NCBI RefSeq assembly: GCF_000412695.1
Contig: NC_021499.1
Coordinates: 2,108,001-2,172,000 of the forward strand
Reading direction: 5' to 3'
Length of the DNA stretch: 64,000 nucleotides
Source of the DNA: Pseudomonas resinovorans NBRC 106553
GTDB taxonomy: Bacteria > Pseudomonadota > Gammaproteobacteria > Pseudomonadales > Pseudomonadaceae
Both the position numbers and the translations under genes were made by a program. The notes under the pieces were generated by a model. The model was given only the letters and a program-made list of their open reading frames with translations, was not told where the DNA came from and made no database searches. Numbering within the stretch: position 1 is the first letter of the stretch; the number at the start of each line of letters is the position of its first letter. Shown here piece after piece: positions 25,512-33,890 of this stretch.

Positions 25512-26393
25512 ATGAGCTCCCAAAGCCCCCTGTCGAATCGTATCGACCAGCCGCTGAAAGGCATTGTGCTGGTCTGTCTGGCCACCTTCCTGTTCTCCAG
25601 CCACGATGCGATTTCCAAGTACCTCTCGGCCTTCTATCCCATCGTGATGGTGGTCTGGGTGCGCTATGTGGTGCACACCGTGCTGATGGCCGGCTTCCTG
25701 TTGCCCCGGGAGGGGCTGCGGGTGCTGCGGACCAAGCGGCCGCTGCTGCAGGTGGTGCGGGCGTTCTGCCTGGTGGGGGTGAGCCTGCTGTTCACCACCG
25801 GCTTGCGGCATATCCCGCTGGCGGAGGCGACCTCGGTGATCTTCCTGGCGCCCTTGCTGGTCACCGCGTTGTCGGTGCCGCTACTGAAAGAACGGGTCAC
25901 CCGGGGGCAGTGGGTGGCGGTGCTGGTGGGGTTCGGCGGGGTCCTGTTGATCGTACGGCCGGGCGGCACGCTGTTTACGCCGACCATCCTCTATCCGCTG
26001 TCCGCCGCCGTGTGCTTCGCCCTGTACCAGGTGCTGACGCGCATCCTGGCCCGCACCGACAGTTCCGCCACCAGCAATTTCATCACCGGCCTGACCAACA
26101 CGCTGCTGATGAGCCTGCTGGTGCCGTTCTTCTGGCACCTGCCATCGAGTCTCGAGCACAGCCTGTTCATGCTGGCCCTGGGCACCTGCGGGATGGGCGG
26201 GCACATGCTGCTGACCCAGGCCTTCCGCCATGCCTCGCCGCCGTTGCTGGCGCCCTTCGGTTACGGGCAGATCGTGTTCGCCGGCCTGCTCGGCCTGTTG
26301 TTGTTCAACCACGCGCCGGACCAGTTCGGCCTGCTCGGCATCGCCATCATCGTCGGCAGCGGCTTGTTCATGGCCTACGCGCAGAAGCGCTGA
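25512..26393 (+). CDS. DMT superfamily (EamA) permease
   Basis: 293 aa with ten hydrophobic segments in two EamA halves (start MSSQSPLSNRIDQPLKGIVL; first helix GIVLVCLATFLFSSHDAISKYL). GLRHIPLAEATSVIFLAPLLVTALSVPLL is the typical end of the first EamA repeat. It probably exports or imports a small metabolite. The family does not allow a substrate call. It is transcribed divergently from the PAS/activator operon across a 347-base gap, with no evident shared function. Confidence 0.85.
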   Translation: MSSQSPLSNRIDQPLKGIVLVCLATFLFSSHDAISKYLSAFYPIVMVVWVRYVVHTVLMAGFLLPREGLRVLRTKRPLLQVVRAFCLVGVSLLFTTGLRHIPLAEATSVIFLAPLLVTALSVPLLKERVTRGQWVAVLVGFGGVLLIVRPGGTLFTPTILYPLSAAVCFALYQVLTRILARTDSSATSNFITGLTNTLLMSLLVPFFWHLPSSLEHSLFMLALGTCGMGGHMLLTQAFRHASPPLLAPFGYGQIVFAGLLGLLLFNHAPDQFGLLGIAIIVGSGLFMAYAQKR

Positions 26394-26413
26394 CGGGGTC
26401 GCACGGGCAGAGG

Positions 26414-26725
26414 TCAGGCGCTTTCCATCTGACGCGTGTCCACGTAGTCCTTCAGCCACCTGAGCACTTGCACCGGCTCCCAGCGGGTCGGGTCGAACAG
26501 GGCATAGGCCTGGCCCTGGTAGCCCACCACGTCCAGTGGCCGGTGATAGCCGGCGCGCTGGAACAGGGCCTCGATCTCCGCCAGGCAGGTATTGAAGTGC
26601 AGGCGGCCGAAGGGCGTCTTGCCATCGGTTACCAGGCCTTCCAGGCGCAGCTCGTCCACCGCTTCGCGGATTTCTTCCGGAGCCATGCGGCTCACCGTGT
26701 ATTTCAACTGACGTACATCCAGCAT
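26414..26725 (-). CDS. Hypothetical protein of an SOS-type unit (103 aa)
   Basis: ATG at 26725 with AGGAAG about 6 bases upstream. The longer upstream frame overlaps a separate small ORF and lacks coding character. The protein starts MLDVRQLKYTVSRMAPEEIR and is mixed alpha/beta with a GRLHFNTCLAEIEALFQRAGY stretch. No family is recognised. It follows the 46-codon ORF by 20 bases, and both lie downstream of a perfect LexA box (26905-26920), so it is probably DNA-damage inducible. Function unknown. Confidence 0.75.
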   Translation of the reverse strand: MLDVRQLKYTVSRMAPEEIREAVDELRLEGLVTDGKTPFGRLHFNTCLAEIEALFQRAGYHRPLDVVGYQGQAYALFDPTRWEPVQVLRWLKDYVDTRQMESA

Positions 26726-26745
26726 CTGGGCTTCCTCGGGCGGGT

Positions 26746-26886
26746 TCAGTGCAGCCGCCGGCCGGCGAACAGGGGCTGCGCCCGGCCCCGTGGCGGAAAG
26801 GGCAGCGGCAGCTGATAGGGCAGGGGCACGTTCGATGGAGCAGGCTGTTCGGGTTTTGGCAGTCGGATCGGGGCTGATACAGGCAT
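26746..26886 (-). CDS. Proline-rich small protein directly behind a LexA box (46 aa)
   Basis: Leftward ATG at 26886, with AGGAAAAG about 6-8 bases upstream, and TGA at 26746. The protein opens MPVSAPIRLPKPEQPAPSN and contains LPYQLPLPFPPRGRAQPLF, over a quarter Pro, and basic at the end (GRRLH). It is probably unfolded. The strong ribosome site, the LexA box 19 bases upstream of the start and the tight spacing to the next gene support a real gene. No family is known to me. Confidence 0.55.
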   Translation of the reverse strand: MPVSAPIRLPKPEQPAPSNVPLPYQLPLPFPPRGRAQPLFAGRRLH

Positions 26887-26904
26887 AGGACTTTTCCTGG
26901 ATTA

Positions 26905-26920
26905 CTGTATATTTATACAG
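26905..26920 (-). promoter_or_regulatory. LexA (SOS) box
   Basis: CTGTATATTTATACAG at 26905-26920 is a full CTGT-N8-ACAG match to the Pseudomonas/E. coli LexA consensus. It overlaps the likely leftward promoter of the 46-aa/103-aa unit and lies 94 bases upstream of the divergent endA gene. Confidence 0.88.
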
Positions 26921-27014
26921 ATAGCAGTTGCCGCCATCTGATGGCAACCAAACCAAAGGAAAAATCTGCTGTCAGTCATTTCCCCTGATGCAGTTCCCAG
27001 GAACAAGAAGTCCG

Positions 27015-27704
27015 ATGATCCGCTCTATCCTGCTGCTTTGCCTGTTGTTCTCCGCCGCTGCGCACGCCACCGCTCCCCGTACCTTCAACGAAGCCAAGAA
27101 GGTTGCCTGGAAGCTCTATGCCACCCACCCCGTGGAGTTCTATTGCGGCTGCCGCTACCAGGGCAATCGGGTGGACTTGAAGAGTTGTGGCTATGTGCCG
27201 CGCAAGACGCCGCAGCGGGCGGCGAGGATCGAGTGGGAGCACATAGTGCCGGCCTGGGTGATCGGCCATCAGCGCCAGTGCTGGCAGAAGGGCGGGCGCA
27301 AGAACTGCGCGGAGAACGATCCCACCTACCAGCGCGCCGAGGCGGACCTGCACAACCTGGTGCCGAGCATCGGCGAGGTGAACGGCGACCGTAGCAACTA
27401 CAGCTTCGCCTGGCTGCCGCAGAAGCCCAGCCAGTACGGCGCCTGTCCCATGGTGGTGGACTTCAAGGCGCGCAAGGCGATGCCGCGCCAGCAGATCCGC
27501 GGGATGATCGCACGCACCTATTTCTATATGAGCGACCGCTATGGCCTGCGCCTCGCCAGCCAGGACCGCAAGCTCTACAACGCCTGGAACCGCCAGTACC
27601 CGGTGGAAGCCTGGGAGCGCAACCGCAACCAGCGCGTGGCCTGCGTGATGGGCTACGGCAATCCTTTCGTGGGCAAGGTGGATATGAGCGTCTGCAAGCG
27701 TTGA
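27015..27704 (+). CDS. endA: Endonuclease I, secreted/periplasmic
   Basis: 229 aa from the ATG at 27015, chosen because the product then opens with a signal peptide (MIRSILLLCLLFSAAAHATAP). The endonuclease I (beta-beta-alpha metal) core shows FYCGC, RIEWEHIVPAWVIG with the catalytic His, and DLHNLVPSIGEVNGDRSNYSF with HNL and Asn for metal binding. Many Cys residues point to disulfides, as expected outside the cytoplasm. It degrades double-stranded DNA. Divergent from the SOS unit and sharing its 129-base intergenic region. Confidence 0.93.
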   Translation: MIRSILLLCLLFSAAAHATAPRTFNEAKKVAWKLYATHPVEFYCGCRYQGNRVDLKSCGYVPRKTPQRAARIEWEHIVPAWVIGHQRQCWQKGGRKNCAENDPTYQRAEADLHNLVPSIGEVNGDRSNYSFAWLPQKPSQYGACPMVVDFKARKAMPRQQIRGMIARTYFYMSDRYGLRLASQDRKLYNAWNRQYPVEAWERNRNQRVACVMGYGNPFVGKVDMSVCKR

Positions 27705-27757
27705 GGCCATGGCCGGGAGCCCGCCTGTTTTTCCGGAGCCGCCAGGAGGGCAGTTCG

Positions 27758-27839
27758 TAGATGGGGCGGGCGACGATCCGCGAGCCTGCGATACCCATCG
27801 ACCGATGTGATGGGTATCGCTCCGCTCAACCCATCCTAC
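27758..27839. repeat. REP-like intergenic palindrome
   Basis: A 12-bp perfect stem GCGATACCCATC (27788-27799) / GATGGGTATCGC (27809-27820) sits inside outer arms GTAGATGGGGCG... and ...CAACCCATCCTAC. This sequence type is common between Pseudomonas genes. It separates endA from the convergent helicase gene. Confidence 0.75.
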
Positions 27840-30082
27840 TTTTCCACCGCCCACCAGCTCGGCAGCAAGCGCTGCACCTGGGGCTGGGCGAAGCGATCGT
27901 CGATCAGGTGCACGACACCTCGGTCGGAGGGCGTGCGGATGACCCGGCCGGCGGCCTGCACAACCTTCTGCAGGCCGGGGTAGAGGTAGGCGTAGTCGTA
28001 GCCGGCACCGAACAGCCTGGCCATGCGCTGGCGCAGTTGCTCGTTCACCGGGTTCAGCTGCGGCAGGCCCAGGGTGGCGATGAAGGCGCCGATCAGGCGG
28101 TCGCCGGGCAGGTCGATGCCTTCGCCGAACGCGCCACCCAACACCGCGAAACCTATGCCCTGGCCATCCGCCGCGAAGCGCTCGATAAAGGCCTGGCGTT
28201 CGGCTTCATCCATCTGCCGTCCCTGTAGCCAGACAGGTACGTGGGGATGCTCGCGGGCGAACAGTCCGGCCGCTTGCTGCAGGTAGTCGTAGCTGCTGAA
28301 GAAGGCCAGGTAGTTGCCGGGGCGTTCCTCGAACTGCCGGGCCATGAGGCGGCTGATGGGCGCCAGGGAGGCGGCGCGGTGCTGGTAGCGGGTGGAGACC
28401 TCGGCGCAGACCCGCACGTGCAGTTGTTCCGCGCTGAAGGGGGAGTCCACTTCCAGCCAGGGGGTGTTCGGCGCCAGGCCCAGGAGGTCGCTGTAGTAGT
28501 GGCGTGGCGTCAGGGTGGCGGAGAACAGCACGGTGGAGCGGCTGGCGGCGAAACGCGGGCCGAGGAAGGGCGCCGGCACCAGGTTGCGCAGGCACAGGCG
28601 TGACAGGCTGCCGCTGCCCCTGCCGGGGCGTTTGCTTATATCGAACAGCGAGTGGCTGTCGAACAGCTCGGCCATGCGCCCGAACTGCATGGCTTCGAAG
28701 TAGAAGTCCTGCAGGGCGGCATCCAGGGCCGTGGGGTTGTCGGCGAGGTAGTCGGTGATCGCGGTGACGGCGCCTTGCAGGGCGTGCAGCAGTTTCTGCG
28801 GTGGCGCGTCGTAGGCGCGGTAGTCCTCTGCCTGGTCCCGGTTCAGTTCGCTCCAGTGGCGACCGACCCGCTCCAGGGGCTTCTTCAGCGCGGACGGTGC
28901 GCTTTTGCGCAGGGACTTGAGGCCGAGCTGGTCGAGCTCCGCCGAATACATCCTGCGCGCGCGCTCCACCAGGTTATGGGCCTCGTCCACCAGCACCGCC
29001 ACGCGCCATTGGTTGGCACTTGTCAGGCCGTGGAGCAGGGCGCTGCTGTCGAAGTAGTAGTTGTAGTCGCCGACCACCAGGTCGCTCCAGCGCGCCATTT
29101 CCTGGGCCAGGTAGTAGGGGCAGAGCTGATGGGCCAGGGCCACGTCGCGTAGCGCCTGGCGATCCAGCCAACCATGCTCCGCCGCTGCCTTGCGGGCTGC
29201 CGGCAGGCGGTCGTAGAAGCCCTTGGCGAGGGGGCAGGAGTCGCCATGGCAGGCGTTCTCCGGGTGCTCGCAGGCCTTGTCGCGGGCCACCAGTTCCAGT
29301 ACGCGCAGGGGCTCGGCGGCTAGCTGCCGGAGGGCATCGAGGGCGAGCTGGCGGCCCGGTGTCTTCGCCGCGAGGAAGAAGATCTTGTCCAGGCCCTGGC
29401 GCGGTGCCGCCTTGAGCAGTGGGAACAGGGTGCCGAGGGTCTTGCCGATGCCGGTGGGTGCCTGGGCCATGAGGCAGCAGCCGGTGCTGGCCGCCTTGTA
29501 CACCGCTTCGGCGAGCTGGCGCTGGCCGTGGCGGAAGGCACCATGGGGGAAGGCGAGGGCTTCGAGGCGGGCATTGCGCGCAGTGCCGTGGGCCAGCTCC
29601 TGCTCGGCCCAGGCGATGAAGTGCCGGCACTGTTCCTCGAAGAACTGCCGCAGGTCGGCGGCGGCGTGGCGTTCGCAGAGCAGGGTTTCCTGCTGGCTGC
29701 CGATATCGAGGTAGACCAGGGCCAGTTCGATCTCGTCCAGGCCCAGCTGCTGGCAGAGCAGCCAGCCATAGACCTTGACCTGGGCCCAGTGCAGGTGCCG
29801 GTGGTTCTCCGGCACGCGCTGCAGGTCGCCGCGATAGGTCTTCACCTCTTCCAGGCGGTTGCGCGCCGGGTCGTAGCCGTCCGCCCGCCCGCGCACCCGC
29901 AGCGGGCCGAATTCGCCGCTGAGGGCCACCTCGGACTGATAGCCCTCGCCCCGTCGGCTGGCCACCAGCGCGTGGCCGGCAATGCCTTCCTGGGCGGTGG
30001 GCGCCGGGGTGAAGCGCAGGTCGAGGTCGCCGCCCTTGGCGGTGAACTCGCAGAGTGCGCGCACGGCGACGGTGTAGGCCAT
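27836..30082 (-). CDS. DinG/XPD-type ATP-dependent DNA helicase
   Basis: 748 aa from the ATG at 30082 (MAYTVAVRALCEF). The first 190 or so residues form a PD-(D/E)xK-like region (VRGRADGYDPARNRLEEVKTYRGDL). The helicase shows Walker A AQAPTGIGKTLGTLF, an Fe-S Cys cluster (C at ACEHPENACHGDSC and later QLCPYY), VDEAHNLVERARRM and motif VI VQAAGRVIRTPSDRG. It follows the FAN1-like gene by 2 bases under the LexA box at 31742. The same pair (PA1044-PA1045) is reported in the P. aeruginosa LexA regulon. Probable role: 5'-3' unwinding in repair. Confidence 0.92.
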   Translation of the reverse strand: MAYTVAVRALCEFTAKGGDLDLRFTPAPTAQEGIAGHALVASRRGEGYQSEVALSGEFGPLRVRGRADGYDPARNRLEEVKTYRGDLQRVPENHRHLHWAQVKVYGWLLCQQLGLDEIELALVYLDIGSQQETLLCERHAAADLRQFFEEQCRHFIAWAEQELAHGTARNARLEALAFPHGAFRHGQRQLAEAVYKAASTGCCLMAQAPTGIGKTLGTLFPLLKAAPRQGLDKIFFLAAKTPGRQLALDALRQLAAEPLRVLELVARDKACEHPENACHGDSCPLAKGFYDRLPAARKAAAEHGWLDRQALRDVALAHQLCPYYLAQEMARWSDLVVGDYNYYFDSSALLHGLTSANQWRVAVLVDEAHNLVERARRMYSAELDQLGLKSLRKSAPSALKKPLERVGRHWSELNRDQAEDYRAYDAPPQKLLHALQGAVTAITDYLADNPTALDAALQDFYFEAMQFGRMAELFDSHSLFDISKRPGRGSGSLSRLCLRNLVPAPFLGPRFAASRSTVLFSATLTPRHYYSDLLGLAPNTPWLEVDSPFSAEQLHVRVCAEVSTRYQHRAASLAPISRLMARQFEERPGNYLAFFSSYDYLQQAAGLFAREHPHVPVWLQGRQMDEAERQAFIERFAADGQGIGFAVLGGAFGEGIDLPGDRLIGAFIATLGLPQLNPVNEQLRQRMARLFGAGYDYAYLYPGLQKVVQAAGRVIRTPSDRGVVHLIDDRFAQPQVQRLLPSWWAVEK

Positions 30083-30084
30083 GT

Positions 30085-31716
30085 TCAGGCGTCGGCCCAC
30101 TGCACGTAGCAGACTTCCACGGGGATCTCGTGCTGGGCGCAGAACTCCAGCCAGCGCAGCTGATTGTCCTGCAACCGGTCGCCCGGGCCCTTCACTTCGA
30201 TCAGGCGGTAGCGGCGCTGTTCCGGCCAGAACTGGATCAGGTCCGGCAGGCCGGAGCGATTGGCCTTGATGTCGGCAAGGATGCGCTGGAAGCAGGCTTT
30301 CAGTTGCGCCGCCGGCAGGCAGGCCAGGGCCTGGTCGAGCAGGCGTTCATCGAGGTTGCCCCAGTAGACGAAGGGCGACAGCAGACCCTGCTTGGCGGCG
30401 TAGGTGCGGCGGATGGCGGCCTGGTAGGCATCGCTGTCCAGTTGCGCCAGGCAGGCGTCGAACAGCGCGGCACGGCGCCCGTGGAAGTCGGGGCTGAGCA
30501 GGTCCGCTGGACCGTTGTGGAAGGGATGGAAGAAGGCGCCGGGGAGCGCGGCGAAGATGGCGTCCCAGCAGAGCAGGCCGAACAGCGAGTTGAGCAGGGT
30601 GTTCTCGACGTAGTGCACCGGCGCGCCTTCCTCATGGAAGTGCAGCAGTACGGCTTGCTCCACCGACATCGGCTGCTCTGGTGCCGGCAGGATCAGGTCG
30701 ATGCGTTGCACCGGGGCGCGGTCGTTCGTGGCTTCCTTGGCCAGCCCCAGCTTGCGCCGCAGGCGCGGCAGGATGCGCGCCAGGTGTTGCTGCTCCTCTT
30801 CGCTCTCGGGGGCCGCGAGGGCCAGTTGCGCCAGATCGAAGGCCTCCCGTTGGGCGTCGAGGCGCTCCAGCACGCGAATGCGCCGCACCCGCGCGCCGGA
30901 GTACTGGCAGAGGCCATAGAGCCCCAGGGCCGCCTCCAGCAGTTCGCAGCGCTCGCATTGCTGGCCCACCTGGAACAGCAATTTGCGCCGGCGGGCGTCC
31001 AGCCAGGGGTTGCCGTGGGCTTCCAGGGGCAGTTCCGGCAGCAGTTCGCCCAGTTCCTCGCCGCACTCGAAGCGTTCCCGCCAGCGGTGCAGGCGCAGGT
31101 AGTAGTCGAGGTCGGCGCGCTCGCGAAAGCCCCGGGCCGCAGCGTCGATCTCGACCTTCTCGTACTGATGGATGCCGAGGTCGGCGAGGACGAACTCCGA
31201 CCAGTCCTGGTAGAGGTTGCCGAAGAACATCAGCCGCAGCCGATCGCAGATGTCCATCAGCCCGAGGGCAAAGACCCGGTCCTCGCTGGCGGGATACCAG
31301 GCGGCGAAGGTCTGTGCGGCGTCGTGTTCGGCGAGCAGCGCCTGGAGGCGCTCGGCCTTGCGTCCGACAGCCCTGCCGAAGCAGGCGTCGATCTCGCGCA
31401 GGGTCAGCAGGGCGAACAGCTGGGCCAGGTCAAGTTCAGGGGCGTCGTCCAGCCAGCCCTTGGCCACCAGGGGCGCCGCCGCTTCGAGGGTGTCGCCGAT
31501 CTCCCCGTAGTTGAGCTTGCTGGCGCGAAATTGCGTGCCTTTGCGCATCACCATGCGTACCAGCAGCCCTTGCGATGTGCGCGGCAGGCTGCGGAAACCC
31601 TCGATGAACGCCTGTTCCTCGGCATCCAGCAGGTCGCCGTAACGCTCGCTGATCCAGTCGAGCAGGCTGTGGAAGTTGTGCAGGTAATAGAAGGGGTCTT
31701 CGAGGGCGGCTGGCAT
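30085..31716 (-). CDS. FAN1-type structure-specific nuclease (VRR-NUC domain)
   Basis: 543 aa, near the length of P. aeruginosa FAN1. The N-terminal part is helical with a SAP-like section, the middle is TPR-like, and the C-terminal VRR-NUC domain carries GLPDLIQFWPEQRRYRLIEVKG, giving the catalytic Asp and the ExK pair, then DNQLRWLEF. FAN1 incises 5' flaps and unhooks interstrand cross-links. First gene of an SOS operon: the LexA box lies 25 bases before the start ATG (31716). The Shine-Dalgarno is weak because the leader is very short. Confidence 0.9.
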   Translation of the reverse strand: MPAALEDPFYYLHNFHSLLDWISERYGDLLDAEEQAFIEGFRSLPRTSQGLLVRMVMRKGTQFRASKLNYGEIGDTLEAAAPLVAKGWLDDAPELDLAQLFALLTLREIDACFGRAVGRKAERLQALLAEHDAAQTFAAWYPASEDRVFALGLMDICDRLRLMFFGNLYQDWSEFVLADLGIHQYEKVEIDAAARGFRERADLDYYLRLHRWRERFECGEELGELLPELPLEAHGNPWLDARRRKLLFQVGQQCERCELLEAALGLYGLCQYSGARVRRIRVLERLDAQREAFDLAQLALAAPESEEEQQHLARILPRLRRKLGLAKEATNDRAPVQRIDLILPAPEQPMSVEQAVLLHFHEEGAPVHYVENTLLNSLFGLLCWDAIFAALPGAFFHPFHNGPADLLSPDFHGRRAALFDACLAQLDSDAYQAAIRRTYAAKQGLLSPFVYWGNLDERLLDQALACLPAAQLKACFQRILADIKANRSGLPDLIQFWPEQRRYRLIEVKGPGDRLQDNQLRWLEFCAQHEIPVEVCYVQWADA

Positions 31717-31741
31717 GAGGGCGAGGAGGTGCAGGCTTGTA

Positions 31742-31757
31742 CTGTGTATTCATACAG
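31742..31757 (-). promoter_or_regulatory. LexA (SOS) box
   Basis: CTGTGTATTCATACAG at 31742-31757 keeps both CTGT/ACAG arms with the 8-base spacer. It lies 25 bases before the nuclease start and controls the nuclease-helicase pair. The rest of 31758-32070 shows no gene, only the leader of the rightward monooxygenase. Confidence 0.85.
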
Positions 31758-32070
31758 ATATCAGGCCTGGCCGGCCGGCGGCAACCGGATTTGGATCAGT
31801 GGGGGCTTGCCGGGCGTTCGGCGGCGGCCACCCTGGAGGCCGGGCGGGCGCGGGACGCTAGTCGATATGTCGCCCCTGAAACTAAAAAATCTATAGCCGA
31901 AGCCTTCTGCCATGCGGGCCCGGCGCTTTTGCGCGCGCGCAGTTTTTTCCTAGCCAGCGACTACAAAAATCATAATTTCGCGAATCCTCGGCACTGAACA
32001 GAATGCGGCCAACAGTCACCGCTAGCCGCAACAACAGAACAACAACGATCAGAGTCAGAGGAGGCAAGTC

Positions 32071-33390
32071 ATGACCGATCTGAACCAACCCGCCTTGCAG
32101 AATTACGCCGGCGCGCCAGTCGAAACACTGGAAATCGATACCCTTATCGTCGGTGCAGGCCAGGCAGGCGTGGCCATGAGCGAACACCTGAGCAAGCTCG
32201 GTGTGCCCCACCTCGTCCTGGAGCGCAACCGTATCGCCGAAGGCTGGCGTACCGGTCGCTGGGACTCGCTGGTTGCCAACGGCCCGGCCTGGCACGATCG
32301 TTTTCCCGGCATGGAGTTCGAGGGGCTCGATCCCGACGCCTTCGCCCCCAAGGAGCAGGTCGCGGCTTACTTCGAGGCCTATGCGAAGCAGTTCAACGCC
32401 CCTATCCGCACCGGCGTGGAAGTGAAGAAGGTGGTGCGCAACGGCGATCGGCCAGGCTTCACCGTTGAAACCTCCGAAGGTGTTATCCAGGCCAATCGCG
32501 TGGTTTCCGCGACCGGGCCGTTCCAGCGTCCCATCATTCCACCGATCGCTCCCGAGGATGAGCGGATCACCCAGATCCACTCCGCCCAGTACCGCAATCC
32601 CGGGCAACTCCCCGAAGGTGCCGTGCTGGTGGTGGGCGCCGGTTCGTCGGGCGTGCAGATCGCAGATGAACTGCAGCGTGCCGGCAAGCAGGTTTTTCTC
32701 TCGGTGGGACCGCACGACCGTCCGCCGCGCGCCTATCGCAACCGCGACTTCTGCTGGTGGCTGGGGGTGCTTGGCCTGTGGGACGCGGAAGCCGCGCAGC
32801 CCGGCAAGGAGCACGTCACCATCGCGGTGAGCGGTGCTCGTGGTGGCCACACCGTGGACTTCCGCGGCCTGGCCCATCAGGGCATCACGCTGGTGGGGCT
32901 GACCAAGGCCTTCAAGGATGGTGTGGTGACCTTCCAGACCGACCTTGCGGACAACCTGGCGCGTGGCGATGAGAACTACCTGTCGCTGCTGGATGCGGCG
33001 GATGCCTATATCGCCCGCAACGGCCTTGACCTGCCGGAAGAACCCGAAGCCCGCCGTACCTTCCCGGAGCCGGCGTGCGTGACCAATCCCATTCTCGAAC
33101 TCGACCTGGTCGAGGCGGGCGTGACCTCGATCATCTGGGCCACCGGCTACGCGGTCGACTTCAGCTGGCTGCAGGTCAACGCGTTCGATGCCAAGGGCAA
33201 GCCGCAACACCAGCGGGGCGTGTCGAGTGAGCCGGGGGTCTACTTCGTCGGCCTGCCTTGGCTGTCGCGCCGGGGTTCGACCTTCATCTGGGGCGTGTGG
33301 CACGACGCCAAGCACATCGCCGACCACATCGCCACGCAACGCAAGTACCTCGACTATCGCGATGCCTCGCAACGCCAGGCGCAAGACTGA
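32071..33390 (+). CDS. Flavin-containing monooxygenase (CzcO-like)
   Basis: 439 aa, ATG at 32071 after GAGGAGGCAAGTC. Two Rossmann motifs are seen: FAD GAGQAGVAMSEHLSKLG (about 28-44) and NADPH VVGAGSSGVQIADELQRAG (about 189-207). FQRPIIPPI and the ATGYAVDFSWL C-terminal motif are those of class B flavoprotein monooxygenases. It should hydroxylate a soft nucleophile (N or S) or a carbonyl. It heads a four-gene rightward operon with Rid, DUF1028 and ArgE-like proteins. No transporter is attached. Substrate unknown. Confidence 0.88.
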   Translation: MTDLNQPALQNYAGAPVETLEIDTLIVGAGQAGVAMSEHLSKLGVPHLVLERNRIAEGWRTGRWDSLVANGPAWHDRFPGMEFEGLDPDAFAPKEQVAAYFEAYAKQFNAPIRTGVEVKKVVRNGDRPGFTVETSEGVIQANRVVSATGPFQRPIIPPIAPEDERITQIHSAQYRNPGQLPEGAVLVVGAGSSGVQIADELQRAGKQVFLSVGPHDRPPRAYRNRDFCWWLGVLGLWDAEAAQPGKEHVTIAVSGARGGHTVDFRGLAHQGITLVGLTKAFKDGVVTFQTDLADNLARGDENYLSLLDAADAYIARNGLDLPEEPEARRTFPEPACVTNPILELDLVEAGVTSIIWATGYAVDFSWLQVNAFDAKGKPQHQRGVSSEPGVYFVGLPWLSRRGSTFIWGVWHDAKHIADHIATQRKYLDYRDASQRQAQD

Positions 33391-33447
33391 TCGAAAGAAC
33401 AGCCTCGACACATACGTTCAAGCAACCAGATCGATGGAAGTAAGTTG

Positions 33448-33879
33448 ATGCCTACCCATACCCGCATCCGCATGTTCAACACCAAAGACACCTACCCGAA
33501 CCAGACGCTCGACAATGACCTGTGCCAGGCGGTACGCGCCGGCAACACGGTCTACGTGCGCGGCCAGGTGGGTACCGATTTCGAAGGCCGGCTGGTTGGG
33601 CTGGGCGACCCGCGCGCGCAGACGGAACAGGCCATGAAAAACGTCAAGCAATTGCTGGAAGAGGCGGGCAGCGACCTGTCGCACATTGTCAAGACCACCA
33701 CCTACCTGATCGACCCGCGCTATCGCGAGCCGGTCTACCAGGAAGTGGGCAAGTGGCTGAAGGGCGTGTTCCCGATCTCCACCGGCCTGGTGGTGTCGGC
33801 CCTGGGTCAGCCCCAGTGGCTGATGGAGATCGACGTGATCGCGGTGATCCCGGACGACTGGCAACCGGCCAAGGCATAA
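33448..33879 (+). CDS. Rid (YjgF/YER057c/UK114) family protein
   Basis: 143 aa from the ATG at 33448, with GGAAG before it. An in-frame TTG at 33445 is less likely. The fold is trimeric in the family. Key elements are AVRAGNTVYVRGQVGTDFEG, the central AMKNVKQLLEEAGSDLSHIVKTTTYLIDPRYREPVY and the C-terminal QPQWLMEIDVIAVIP. Arg105 of classic RidA is not obvious in the PRYREPVY region, so it may belong to a non-RidA subgroup. In this operon it probably hydrolyses or channels an imine or enamine made by the monooxygenase. Confidence 0.85.
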   Translation: MPTHTRIRMFNTKDTYPNQTLDNDLCQAVRAGNTVYVRGQVGTDFEGRLVGLGDPRAQTEQAMKNVKQLLEEAGSDLSHIVKTTTYLIDPRYREPVYQEVGKWLKGVFPISTGLVVSALGQPQWLMEIDVIAVIPDDWQPAKA

Positions 33880-33890
33880 GGAGCAGCAAC

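Noticed and set aside
30055..31896. 613-codon plus-strand frame opposite the FAN1-like gene
   Set aside because: Shadow frame of a GC-rich gene. The minus strand has the VRR-NUC motif and a LexA box at the right place.
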